Positions 17,411 through 23,700 of a DNA stretch of 26,794 nucleotides are shown piece by piece (the stretch's first letter is position 1; the number at the start of each line of letters is the position of its first letter). Under the pieces are notes generated by a model, which saw only the letters and a list, made by a program, of their open reading frames with translations, was not told where the DNA came from and ran no database searches. Origin of the DNA: an uncultured Parabacteroides sp. (GTDB taxonomy: Bacteria > Bacteroidota > Bacteroidia > Bacteroidales > Tannerellaceae). The stretch is taken from assembly GCA_900552465.1 (NCBI GenBank), contig URZO01000061.1, forward strand, positions 1 to 26,794, written 5' to 3'. The translations under genes and the position numbers were made by a program.

Positions 17411-17490
17411 ATGACGACCGTCCTAATCGCGATGATGACCGTCTTCATTTAAATGGCGACCGTCTTCGTATGGGTACGATGACCGTCTTC
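17411..17490. repeat. Short array: GACCGTC core every 21-23 bases, four copies
   Basis: Cores GACCGTC sit at 17416, 17437, 17458 and 17481 (steps 21, 21, 23). The shared block is ATGRYGACCGTCTTC, with the rest of each unit different. An inverted partial copy GACGGT lies at 17366-17371. The steps of 21 keep a reading frame, giving MxTVF-like peptides, but the frame stops after the second unit. Location between convergent genes argues against an ordinary promoter operator. Confidence 0.75.
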
Positions 17491-17503
17491 AGGGCGATAA
17501 AGT

Positions 17504-17537
17504 GCCGGGAAAATGAAATAAAGGTTGACTTCCCGGC
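17504..17537. repeat. Inverted repeat GCCGGGAA / TTCCCGGC
   Basis: Eight perfect pairs (17504-17511 with 17530-17537) around an 18-base AT-rich loop. There is no T-run directly after either arm, so a classical terminator is unlikely on this evidence; it may still end transcripts between the convergent genes. Confidence 0.55.
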
Positions 17538-17645
17538 AATAAACTCCCCGGAAAAGAGGAAAAAGTCCCTTTTTGGCGACTGAAAAGCGGATTGACATTT
17601 ATTCTGTTTCGAATGTCTTTTTATCTTGAAAAACACGTTTTATAC

Positions 17646-17664
17646 AATAAGCCGAGAGCTTATT
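17646..17664 (-). terminator. Hairpin overlapping the GH43 stop codon
   Basis: AATAAGC (17646-17652) pairs with GCTTATT (17658-17664) around a 5-base loop; the GH43 stop TAA lies within the stem. The following minus-strand bases are only modestly T-rich, so it is a weak terminator candidate. Confidence 0.35.
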
Positions 17665-18601
17665 CCACGACTATCGGACGAATCAGATCGCCGCCGATCG
17701 AGACTTTGTCTTTGCCATATACGGACATATCGACAATATAAGCATTCCGCTGATTGATTTCAGTCCGGCTCTTATGCGCATGGAAGATATAACGATATTT
17801 TCCTTCCCGGTCCATAAACGGTGCGCCATGTCCGGTTCCGACAAGCTCGTCCACTTTATGCAGCAAGGGATTCCGCCCGCTTTTCTTCCACAGACCGAAA
17901 GGCGATGCGGAAGTGGCATAACCGACTGCGTAGTCCTGGCTCCTATAGTCGTTCGCTGAATAGAATAGATAATAAAGACCGTTTCGCTTAATCACGGAAG
18001 GGCCTTCTGCAACCTTGCCGTATACTGTTTCCCACGGCTCGGTCGCCTCGATACATTGTGTAAGCGTCTCTTCCTTTATTTCTTTCAGATTGTCTTTCAG
18101 TTCCACACACCAGATCACGTTGCCATTCGTGAAACGGACGAAATAAAGGTAAGCCTTTCCATCTTCATCAAACAAGACGGAAGTATCGATTCCCTTTTCT
18201 TCAAGGATAGGTTTCTTTTCGTCCTGGACAAACGGACCTAAGGGAGAATCAGACGTCGCTACACAAATATGCTCTTCTACCGAATAGAAGAGATAAAACT
18301 TCTTATCCTTCCCGACATAATAGACCTCCGGTGCCCAAAACCATTTGTCTCCGTAAGAGTCCTCTTTACTCAATGCCGGGTTCGCAGCTCGCCTCCATGA
18401 TTTCAGATCTTTAGAAGAATATACATCAAAGCCGTCTCCCCTTGAAGTCCCGTATGCATAATACGTATCCTTATAGCATAAAATATAGGGATCAGCAATC
18501 GGCAAAACAGTAGAAACGGTTTCTTCCCCCAGACTGGCAATACTAACAGACACTGTCCACAACAAAGTAAAGAGGATCTTTTTCAGTATATTTGTATTCA
18601 T
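17660..18601 (-). CDS. Secreted glycoside hydrolase family 43 enzyme
   Basis: 313 residues from ATG 18601, chosen because MNTNILKKILFTLLWTVSVSIAS is a proper signal peptide; the longer frame adds 16 residues without Met context. Single five-bladed beta-propeller: general base Asp37 in IADPYIL, pKa-setting Asp139 in GIDTSVLFD, acid Glu199 in VAEGPSV, and His258 in GTGHGAP, a residue often near the central metal. The family contains alpha-L-arabinofuranosidases, beta-xylosidases and exo-beta-1,3-galactanases; there is no second C-terminal domain to narrow this. Periplasmic or surface. It has its own upstream region, divergent from rpsP, and no SusC/D partners. Confidence 0.92.
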   Translation of the reverse strand: MNTNILKKILFTLLWTVSVSIASLGEETVSTVLPIADPYILCYKDTYYAYGTSRGDGFDVYSSKDLKSWRRAANPALSKEDSYGDKWFWAPEVYYVGKDKKFYLFYSVEEHICVATSDSPLGPFVQDEKKPILEEKGIDTSVLFDEDGKAYLYFVRFTNGNVIWCVELKDNLKEIKEETLTQCIEATEPWETVYGKVAEGPSVIKRNGLYYLFYSANDYRSQDYAVGYATSASPFGLWKKSGRNPLLHKVDELVGTGHGAPFMDREGKYRYIFHAHKSRTEINQRNAYIVDMSVYGKDKVSIGGDLIRPIVVE

Positions 18602-18646
18602 AATGTATTCGTTTAATATGGATAACCGGTACTTTTTTATACATTG

Positions 18647-18654
18647 CAAATGTA
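18647..18654 (-). promoter_or_regulatory. Possible -7 box of the GH43 gene
   Basis: Minus strand TACATTTG fits TAnnTTTG and lies 45 bases upstream of the GH43 ATG. No -33 TTTG is seen. Confidence 0.4.
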
Positions 18655-18679
18655 ATCAATTATTTTCTTTTCCGATATA

Positions 18680-18710
18680 TTTGTTTTCTATCCGGAAATT
18701 CATATCTTTG
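18680..18710 (+). promoter_or_regulatory. Promoter of rpsP
   Basis: TTTG (18680-18683), 19 bases, TATCTTTG (18703-18710): a full match to the Bacteroidota housekeeping promoter. The leader to the rpsP ATG is roughly 35 bases and A/T-rich with no strong Shine-Dalgarno, as usual in this phylum. Confidence 0.82.
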
Positions 18711-18750
18711 CACCCGCTAATACAAACAGCTTAAATTAATTATTTCAAAC

Positions 18751-19299
18751 ATGGCAACAAAAATTAGATTGCAGAGACACGGTCGCAAAAGCTACGCTTT
18801 TTATCAGATCGTAGTCGCAGACAGCAGGGCTCCACGTGATGGAAAGTTTATTGAAAGGATAGGTTCTTATAATCCGAACACTAATCCTGCTACAGTAGAT
18901 TTGAACTTCGAAAGAGCTTTGTATTGGTTACAGGTAGGTGCACAGCCTACAGACACCACTCGTAACATTCTTTCACGTGAAGGTGTTTGCATGAAGAAAC
19001 ACTTATTGGAAGGTGTAAAGAAGGGTGCATTCGACGAAGCAGCAGCGGAAACAAAATTCCAGGCTTGGTTGAAAAACAAACAAGCTTCTGTTGAAGCAGT
19101 AAAGACAAAAGATAGCGAAGCTGCTAAGGCAGCAGAAAAAGCTCGTCTTGAAGCAGAAAAAGAAGCAAACAAGGCAAAAGCTGAAGAAGTAGCTAAAAAG
19201 AAAGCAGAATTAGCAGCCGCCGCTGCCGCAAAAGCAGCAGAAGAAGCAGCAGCAAACGCTCCTGCAGAAGCAGCTCCCGCAGCAGAAAGCGCAGAATAA
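18751..19299 (+). CDS. rpsP: Small ribosomal subunit protein bS16 with C-terminal extension
   Basis: 182 residues. The first about 80 are the bS16 core: MATKIRLQRHGRKSYAFY, VVADSRAPRDGKFIERIGSYNP, and VGAQPTDTTRNILSREG. bS16 binds 16S rRNA in the body of the 30S subunit and helps its assembly. Residues 112-182 are an almost purely Ala/Lys/Glu extension, predicted as a long charged helix (about 120-170) ending in an Ala/Pro/Glu tail. Such a tail is common in Bacteroidota bS16 but absent from the roughly 80-residue E. coli protein. Single-gene unit with its own promoter and a strong terminator; rimM and trmD, its partners in many bacteria, are not here. Confidence 0.97.
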   Translation: MATKIRLQRHGRKSYAFYQIVVADSRAPRDGKFIERIGSYNPNTNPATVDLNFERALYWLQVGAQPTDTTRNILSREGVCMKKHLLEGVKKGAFDEAAAETKFQAWLKNKQASVEAVKTKDSEAAKAAEKARLEAEKEANKAKAEEVAKKKAELAAAAAAKAAEEAAANAPAEAAPAAESAE

Positions 19300-19320
19300 T
19301 TCCTGCCAGCCAAATAAAAA

Positions 19321-19357
19321 AGAGGACATCCTTATCGTAAGGATGCCCTCTTTTTTT
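19321..19357 (+). terminator. Rho-independent terminator of rpsP
   Basis: AGAGGACATCCTTA (19321-19334) pairs with TAAGGATGCCCTCT (19338-19351) around a TCG loop, 13 pairs and one A/C mismatch, then seven T. A-rich bases before it also give the minus strand a T-run, so it may act for both directions. Confidence 0.92.
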
Positions 19358-19367
19358 ATGCCCGAAA

Positions 19368-19415
19368 CCATGTGGGTATGGTTGAAGCCACGTGGTGTAT
19401 TGCCTACCCACGTGG
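19368..19415. repeat. CCAYGTGG three times at exact 20-base steps
   Basis: CCATGTGG at 19368-19375, CCACGTGG at 19388-19395 and 19408-19415. The core is a palindrome (CACGTG inside). It lies between the rpsP terminator and the thioredoxin stop, so it is at the 3' ends of two convergent genes and eight bases before the thioredoxin stop codon. Confidence 0.8.
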
Positions 19416-19422
19416 CTGAAAA

Positions 19423-19896
19423 TTACTTTTTGCCCAGTAGGAATCCGTTGATCTGTTCAACGAACTGTTCCTTTGAAAGTGCGCCCTGTGCGATCTGCGG
19501 TTTTCCCTTTGCCGGGATGAACAGCAGGGTAGGGATGCTCTGTATGCCGAAAGCGGCGGCCAGTTCCTTCTCGTTGTCGACATTGATCTTATAGATGATG
19601 ATGTCGTTCTTATACTCTCCGGCCAGTTCCTTCAGGATAGGAGAAACTTTCTTGCAGGGTCCGCACCAGTCGGCGTAGAAGTCTACGATACAAGGCTTCG
19701 TGCCTTCGTACACCCATTCCGATTGATTTTTTTCGTAATTATATACTTTGGTCAGGAAATCTGCCTTGTTCAGAACGACTACTTCGCCCTGAGCAGCGAC
19801 ACCTCCCGTTTCATTTTTATCCGATTTGGCAGACATGGAGCAACTGACGAGCAGCAACACGACTGAAATCAGGAATAAATCTTTCAACTTTCTCAT
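19423..19896 (-). CDS. Thioredoxin-fold lipoprotein
   Basis: 157 residues. A lipoprotein signal ends LLLVSC (Cys19), followed by a short Ser/Asn/Gly linker, so the protein is membrane-anchored outside the cytoplasm. The thioredoxin domain covers about 40-155: DFYADWCGPCKKVSPIL with the redox pair Cys78/Cys81, and the cis-Pro loop SIPTLLF. WCGPC is the reducing-thioredoxin type rather than a DsbA-type motif. Likely a periplasmic thiol reductase (for example cytochrome c maturation or repair of oxidised thiols); partner unknown. Convergent with rpsP, with a TATTTTTG -7 box upstream. Confidence 0.93.
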   Translation of the reverse strand: MRKLKDLFLISVVLLLVSCSMSAKSDKNETGGVAAQGEVVVLNKADFLTKVYNYEKNQSEWVYEGTKPCIVDFYADWCGPCKKVSPILKELAGEYKNDIIIYKINVDNEKELAAAFGIQSIPTLLFIPAKGKPQIAQGALSKEQFVEQINGFLLGKK

Positions 19897-19931
19897 ATAA
19901 AACTTATTACTTCATTGATAATTATAGAATA

Positions 19932-19939
19932 CAAAAATA
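19932..19939 (-). promoter_or_regulatory. Possible -7 box of the thioredoxin gene
   Basis: Minus strand TATTTTTG fits TAnnTTTG, 35 bases upstream of the ATG. No -33 TTTG, and the region is AT-rich, so the match is weak. Confidence 0.4.
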
Positions 19940-20006
19940 GCAATAAAACGGATACAACTCCCATCCCTTGCGGTTAAAAGAAAAATATTAGCGTAAAAAG
20001 AAAAAA

Positions 20007-20030
20007 ATATCTCCAAAGATTAGGAGATAT
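20007..20030 (-). terminator. Inverted repeat before tRNA-Ser, possible minus-strand terminator
   Basis: ATATCTCC (20007-20014) pairs with GGAGATAT (20023-20030), 8 pairs with an 8-base loop. On the minus strand it is followed by an uninterrupted T-run (from 20006 down), which fits an intrinsic terminator that would stop antisense reading through the tRNA. It also covers the -33 area of the tRNA promoter, so an operator role is possible. Confidence 0.45.
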
Positions 20031-20042
20031 AAAAATAATCAC

Positions 20043-20050
20043 TACCTTTG
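20043..20050 (+). promoter_or_regulatory. -7 box of the tRNA-Ser gene
   Basis: TACCTTTG, 36 bases before the tRNA 5' end. A -33 TTTG is lacking; an inverted repeat lies there instead. Confidence 0.6.
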
Positions 20051-20086
20051 CACCGCAATCGAGAGAAAACGATAGCAAAACATATT

Positions 20087-20171
20087 GGAGAGGTGGCAGA
20101 GTGGTCGATTGCGGCGGTCTTGAAAACCGTTGAACTGCGAGGTTCCCGGGGTTCGAATCCCTGTCTCTCCG
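20087..20171 (+). tRNA. tRNA-Ser (anticodon UGA)
   Basis: 85 bases. Acceptor stem GGAGAGG with TCTCTCC (last pair G-T), discriminator G at 20171. Anticodon stem GCGGT/ACCGT around the loop CTTGAAA, anticodon TGA reading UCA and, with modification, other UCN codons. A long variable arm follows (about GAACTGCGAGGTTC), the class II mark of tRNA-Ser, then a T-arm with GGTTCGAATCC. CCA is not encoded. Single-gene unit with its own promoter and terminator. No integrase or phage gene lies next to it. Confidence 0.95.
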
Positions 20172-20178
20172 CGATATA

Positions 20179-20218
20179 AGGGTGTAAATCAGTTATTTAT
20201 GAGATTTACACCCTTTTT
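20179..20218 (+). terminator. Intrinsic terminator after tRNA-Ser
   Basis: AGGGTGTAAATC (20179-20190) pairs perfectly with GATTTACACCCT (20203-20214), 12 pairs, 12-base loop, followed by a five-T run. Confidence 0.9.
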
Positions 20219-20252
20219 GCATTCAATATAAGGTCGTGTATTTTTATGTTTT

Positions 20253-20376
20253 TTAGCCAATAGCCTTTGTGATAAATTCATTTGGAACAAAAATTATAAC
20301 TTGAATCCTCTACTTTTCTTGGTTCCTCTGTAATGTTGCGTAAACTTTGCCGTAATTTATCAAATTGTTCTTTAAA
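20253..20376 (-). pseudogene. Decayed coding remnant, family unknown
   Basis: Read on the minus strand from 20376, the frame gives FKEQFDKLRQSLRNITEE then PRKVEDSSYNF before a stop at about 20278. A neighbouring frame takes over with VPNEFITKAIG and stops at 20253. The residue pattern (amphipathic helix, Glu/Lys-rich, then PNEFITKAIG) looks like real protein with one frameshift and no start codon. It begins right at the stop of the acetyltransferase gene. I do not recognise the family. It could also be chance; the length is short. Confidence 0.25.
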
Positions 20377-20965
20377 CTATTCTTCTATTTACTTTACAAG
20401 GATTTCCAACAGCAAGGCTATTTTCCGGAATTGATTTTGTAACCACACTTCCTGCACCAATCACACTTCCTTTTCCGATAGTCACTCCGGCAAGAATAAT
20501 GCTGCCGCCACCAATCCATGCATTATCTTCAACTACGATTGGCAGAGCTTTGGTCTTGAAGAACAGCTCTCCTGATTTTTCATCCCAATTATCCACAAAT
20601 CTTTCCTCGAAATGAATAGGATGAGTAGCAGTGTAAAACTGTACATTGGGAGCAATCAGCACTCTGTCACCAATATGAATATGATTTTCATCCATCATCG
20701 TACAGTTATTATTGATGATCGTCTTTTCTCCGATAAAAATATGTTTACCGCATTGACAAGTGAAGTTATAGCCTATGCTCGAATGATTCCCGATGCTTCC
20801 TAACATCTTGGAAAGGATTTCTTTTCTTTCCTTTTCTGTGGTCGTTATATCATTCAACACAGATAGACACTTTTGGGTTTTGACTATCATTTCTAAAACT
20901 TCTGCATCCAAATAGTTGCAATATTCTCCGGACAAAAAACGTTGGTAGTTGTTTATTTCTTTCAT
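20372..20965 (-). CDS. Hexapeptide-repeat O-acetyltransferase (maltose/galactoside acetyltransferase type)
   Basis: 197 residues. An N-terminal helical Mac domain opens with NYQRFLSGEYCNYLD (6-20), followed by a left-handed beta-helix of hexapeptide repeats. The catalytic His115 is in YTATHPIHF; GELFFKTKALPIVVEDNAWIGGGSIIL lines the active site, and GAGSVVTKSIP with GNPCKVNRRI closes the helix. The family transfers acetyl from acetyl-CoA to sugar hydroxyls; the real acceptor is usually unknown. The gene stands alone, with a 509-base repeat-rich spacer upstream. A clear paralogue is at 25837-26424 in the same window. Confidence 0.92.
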   Translation of the reverse strand: MKEINNYQRFLSGEYCNYLDAEVLEMIVKTQKCLSVLNDITTTEKERKEILSKMLGSIGNHSSIGYNFTCQCGKHIFIGEKTIINNNCTMMDENHIHIGDRVLIAPNVQFYTATHPIHFEERFVDNWDEKSGELFFKTKALPIVVEDNAWIGGGSIILAGVTIGKGSVIGAGSVVTKSIPENSLAVGNPCKVNRRIV

Positions 20966-21079
20966 TATTTTGAATCCCGATTTAAGATATATATTATGGT
21001 ATAAAGGTATGAAAAAGGAGCAATCTTAAAAAACATAGGTGTTTTGTTTCTTGAATACGTAAGTATTTTTCATAACCGT

Positions 21080-21151
21080 CCGGCAGCTTTTTTCAAAAAG
21101 ATAGGCAGTGTTAACAGATGAGTAGGCAGCGCTTTGTAAACGGGTAGGCAT
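21080..21151. repeat. Short array: GGCAG/TAGGCAG core every 21-22 bases, four copies
   Basis: GGCAG at 21082, 21104 and 21125 and GGCAT at 21147 (steps 22, 21, 22). The second to fourth copies share a larger block, roughly RGRTAGGCAG; the rest of each unit differs. Confidence 0.7.
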
Positions 21152-21251
21152 TCATTTTCAGGCTTCGTACTTTTCGAGATTTTTTTTCTTAAATCAGGAT
21201 TCACCTGATTTGTATTTGTGGTTTAGGTATTGATATTTATAGAGTAACTTG

Positions 21252-21379
21252 CTGACGCCACCTTAAAAAGCGGCGTCACCTTTCAGTTTTAGCGCGGTGA
21301 CGCTGGAAAAGAGCTCCGGCGTCACCACATTATTCTTTGAATATCAGAACGTATGTTCTGTATTTTTTTAAGTGACGCC
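21252..21379. repeat. GTGACGCC motif, five copies in alternating orientation, able to form hairpins
   Basis: CTGACGCC (21252), GGCGTCACC (21272-21280), GGTGACGC (21296-21303), GGCGTCACC (21318-21326), GTGACGCC (21372-21379); steps of about 20, 24, 22 and 54. Copies three and four make the best stem: GGTGACGCTGGA (21296-21307) with TCCGGCGTCACC (21315-21326), 12 pairs including one G-T, 7-base loop. Copies two and three can pair instead, so alternative folds exist. Confidence 0.75.
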
Positions 21380-21415
21380 GAGAATCTATCTTATTTTAAT
21401 TAGAGATTTACCTTA

Positions 21416-21446
21416 TTGCTTTCTTCCTATTAAATTCGTAGATTTG
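21416..21446 (+). promoter_or_regulatory. Probable promoter of ogt
   Basis: TAGATTTG (21439-21446) fits TAnnTTTG, 28 bases before the ATG. TTG at 21416-21418 is an imperfect -33 element with 20 bases between. Confidence 0.5.
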
Positions 21447-21474
21447 TTGTGAACAAATAAAAACGATACCCTAA

Positions 21475-21996
21475 ATGGAAGAAACTATTCGGATACAGTA
21501 TTATCAGTCCCCTTGCGGAAAATTGATTATCGGTTCATATGGAGGTAAATTATGTTTATGTGACTGGCTGAATGAGGAGCGTAGAAAGCTGATAGATGCC
21601 CGGCTTCAGAAAGAACTGCATGCCGTATATGAGGAAGGTACGTCTGCTATCATTGAAGAGGCAATGACTCAACTTGATGAATATTTCGACCAAAAACGCA
21701 ATGTTTTCAATATTCCTTTGCTTTTCGCCGGAACAGATTTTCAGAAGAAGGTTTGGAATGAACTGCTGAAAATACCTTATGGGATGACAGAGTCGTATGC
21801 CGGGCTATCACAGCGTTTGGGTAATCCCAAAGCCGTACGTGCAGTAGCTGCTGCCAACGGTGCGAATGCCATTTCGATATTCGTTCCTTGTCATCGTATT
21901 ATTGGCAGCAATCATCAGCTGACAGGTTATGCCGGAGGGCTTGAGGCGAAAAAGTTATTGCTCGAACTGGAATCGCCTGCAAGCTTGTTTGGATAG
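21475..21996 (+). CDS. ogt: Methylated-DNA--protein-cysteine methyltransferase
   Basis: 173 residues, normal for Ogt/MGMT. N-terminal RNase-H-like domain (about 1-85); C-terminal DNA-binding and active-site domain from TDFQKKVWNELLKIPYG (about 87-103). The acceptor Cys139 is in VPCHRII, with the helix AVRAVAAANGANAISI before it and the NHQLTGYAGGLEAKKLLLELE lid after it. It repairs O6-alkylguanine by moving the alkyl group to Cys139 irreversibly. Convergent with the GNAT-YoaP gene, 15 bases apart. The nearby AraC gene lacks an Ada methyl-accepting domain, so the adaptive response is not evident here. Confidence 0.96.
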   Translation: MEETIRIQYYQSPCGKLIIGSYGGKLCLCDWLNEERRKLIDARLQKELHAVYEEGTSAIIEEAMTQLDEYFDQKRNVFNIPLLFAGTDFQKKVWNELLKIPYGMTESYAGLSQRLGNPKAVRAVAAANGANAISIFVPCHRIIGSNHQLTGYAGGLEAKKLLLELESPASLFG

Positions 21997-22011
21997 TTGG
22001 TAGACCGATGG

Positions 22012-22779
22012 CTAAATCCCGACAATCTTCTCGAACCGCTTCTCCATACATACGCTGACGTCGGTCGTAACGAACTTCCCGTTGTAGAAAAGAGTGAACA
22101 GGGTAGCCGGGGTAGGAGCGTCCTGTGCCTGTTCCATCGTCTCCAGTTTGATGATTTTCAGCGGTATACCTTTCCTTTCGGCCATCTCTGCCAGCGTACC
22201 GCGTACATGAAATTCCGTGAACGGGCAACGGTTGGTGTAATAGACGACCGCGCCGTTCTTCTCCTCGCATTCCCCGCTTCGCACGCTTGCCCTGAACGAC
22301 GGGTCGGGGGCTTCGGAGTCGATTTTCAAAGCCAGCAGGCTGAAACCGTCAGGCAGCTTCTCCACCGTTTGGAAACCCTGGCGCAAAAGCCATTTGGTGT
22401 CGCTCATAAAATGGAACTTGGAGGTGCCCGCTACGGTGACCAGCCCCGCCTTTCCCTGTGTCCTGGCATCGTCGATGGCGGATTGCAACAGGGCCTTTCC
22501 GTGCCCGCATCCTTTGTACTGCCCTGAAACCCAGAAGCAGTTTATCATCAGATAACCGGGGGCATCGACGGGAACCCATGCCTTTTCGGCGGGAACATAT
22601 TCGATAAATACCTTGGCGCGTTCGTCGAGACGGCGGAATACGTATCCGTTATCGAACTCTTTCCTGAGCCATTCTTTTTTCAGCTCGTAACTTTCCTTGC
22701 ATTTCTTGTCGGAGAAGGCGCAGCAGATATGTTCGGTTGCGATGTTTTCCTTCGTCAGGGTGATGTATTTCGTTTCCAT
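22012..22779 (-). CDS. GNAT acetyltransferase with C-terminal YoaP-like domain
   Basis: 255 residues. Acetyl-CoA motif VSGQYKGCGHGKALLQSAID (about 84-103) with the QxxGxGxG-like loop; the second half has the YoaP-like domain with VVYYTNRCPFTEFHV (about 188-202) followed by a thioredoxin-like strand-helix pattern and FTLFYNGKFVTTDV. An unusual N-terminus has Cys19-Cys20 and Cys27 (EHICCAFSDKKC). Substrate unknown. The AraC-GyrI regulator lies 7 bases upstream in the same direction, so it very likely controls or senses the same small molecule; this pairing suggests drug or toxin handling, an inference. Confidence 0.88.
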   Translation of the reverse strand: METKYITLTKENIATEHICCAFSDKKCKESYELKKEWLRKEFDNGYVFRRLDERAKVFIEYVPAEKAWVPVDAPGYLMINCFWVSGQYKGCGHGKALLQSAIDDARTQGKAGLVTVAGTSKFHFMSDTKWLLRQGFQTVEKLPDGFSLLALKIDSEAPDPSFRASVRSGECEEKNGAVVYYTNRCPFTEFHVRGTLAEMAERKGIPLKIIKLETMEQAQDAPTPATLFTLFYNGKFVTTDVSVCMEKRFEKIVGI

Positions 22780-22786
22780 GATGATC

Positions 22787-23632
22787 TTATTTTATGGGTA
22801 TGTAAATCTTGGTTAGAGCCGCTTCGCTGTCCGTCCCGGTGTAATGGATGTATTCCTCGAAAGGCATCCCGTGGCGGATGGTGTGGTTGAAGCTGACGCT
22901 GATGTTGTTGTAAAACTCCTGCAGGCTGGAATAACTGCCTTTCAACGTATAAACGGCATATTTCCCTTTCCGCAGCCGGAGTGTGCCGAAGACGCCTGCC
23001 GCTTCGACCGGCTTATCCACCGTTGCACAGGCGTAGAAGCGGCATTGTCCGGCTGTGGTGACGTTCGGATCGTCGAAACTCAGGCCGATGAAGCGGGTGG
23101 CGGCGGATAGTGCCTGCTTTTCTTCCAGGAACTTTATCAGCTTGTTCCAGGCCGTTTCGTAAGGCTTTTCCTCCCCGTATTGTCCCACGATGCGGATATA
23201 AATCAGATTCAGGTCTTCCTCCTCGCAGATTTCCGAAGGGACGGTTTCGTATTTGCCACCGCTGCTTTTCACATATTCCTGCAAGCGGGCGTTCAACTCG
23301 TTGATATAGGCTTTCGGCGAGATTCCGAACAGCTTCCTGAAGGCTTTCGAGAACGATTGCGGATTGTCGTAGCCTACCCGCGCGGCCAGTTCGGCAAGCG
23401 TCATCTCCTCCGTCTGCATATACATGATGGCCCGTTCCATCCGCTGCCTGGCCATGTAGGCATAGAGGGATTCATCGAGGGCGGAGCGCATGATGCGGAG
23501 CAACTGCCGCCGGGATACACAGATCCTTCCGGCTATAACGTCCAGTTGTAACGGCTGGTGCAGGTTAGCGCTGATGTAATCGATTACCTGGTTCACCTTT
23601 TCCTGATAGATATTTTCGGTACTGCTTCGCAT
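22787..23632 (-). CDS. AraC-family regulator with GyrI-like effector domain
   Basis: 281 residues. N-terminal double helix-turn-helix (about 12-110): first HTH DVIAGRICVSRRQLLRIM, second MTLAELAARVGYDNPQSF followed by SKAFRKLFGISPKAYI, a standard AraC C-terminal signature. Residues about 125-281 form a GyrI-like small-molecule domain (LIYIRIVGQYGE, GLSFDDPNVT, GTLRLRKGKYAVYTLKGSY, ALTKIYIPIK). This is the Rob/SoxS-like layout in which the effector domain binds amphipathic compounds. It precedes the GNAT-YoaP gene by 7 bases, so it probably regulates its own two-gene unit. Its promoter has a -7 box at 23659-23652. Confidence 0.95.
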   Translation of the reverse strand: MRSSTENIYQEKVNQVIDYISANLHQPLQLDVIAGRICVSRRQLLRIMRSALDESLYAYMARQRMERAIMYMQTEEMTLAELAARVGYDNPQSFSKAFRKLFGISPKAYINELNARLQEYVKSSGGKYETVPSEICEEEDLNLIYIRIVGQYGEEKPYETAWNKLIKFLEEKQALSAATRFIGLSFDDPNVTTAGQCRFYACATVDKPVEAAGVFGTLRLRKGKYAVYTLKGSYSSLQEFYNNISVSFNHTIRHGMPFEEYIHYTGTDSEAALTKIYIPIK

Positions 23633-23651
23633 GCTTCTGATTCTTTAGCGA

Positions 23652-23659
23652 CAAAAGTA
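23652..23659 (-). promoter_or_regulatory. -7 box of the AraC-GNAT unit
   Basis: Minus strand TACTTTTG, 19 bases before the AraC ATG. No -33 TTTG at the usual distance. Confidence 0.55.
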
Positions 23660-23700
23660 GGCAATCTATACTGACCGGGAGTTGTCCAATCCGGCCAAAT

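Larger units (their letters stand above)
17106..17659. other. 554-base spacer between convergent TonB receptor and GH43 genes
   Basis: No convincing gene. A 71-codon minus frame (17102-17317) overlaps the receptor stop and shows no protein-like pattern. The spacer holds the GACCGTC array (17411-17490), an 8-base-pair inverted repeat (17504-17537) and another at the GH43 stop. About 17110-17360 shows nothing I can name. Confidence 0.6.
20966..21474. other. 509-base repeat-rich spacer between divergent acetyltransferase and ogt genes
   Basis: No gene of credible length. The first 110 bases contain a possible imperfect -7 box for the acetyltransferase (minus strand TACCTTTA, 21009-21002). Then come the TAGGCAG array (21080-21151), the GACGCC/GGCGTC hairpin array (21252-21379) and the ogt promoter. 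It is too large and too structured for an ordinary divergent promoter region. Confidence 0.6.

Noticed and set aside
17411..17490. CRISPR array
   Set aside because: Units are only 21-23 bases with a 7-15 base core, there are four copies at most, and there are no cas genes in the window. The other short arrays fail the same test.
8794..18601. Polysaccharide utilisation locus
   Set aside because: GH31, the TonB receptor and GH43 are far apart, on different strands, with no SusD and with unrelated genes between; not one locus.
20087..20171. tRNA-Ser as a phage or island attachment site
   Set aside because: No integrase gene and no repeat of the tRNA 3' end is seen; the phage block is 18 kb away.
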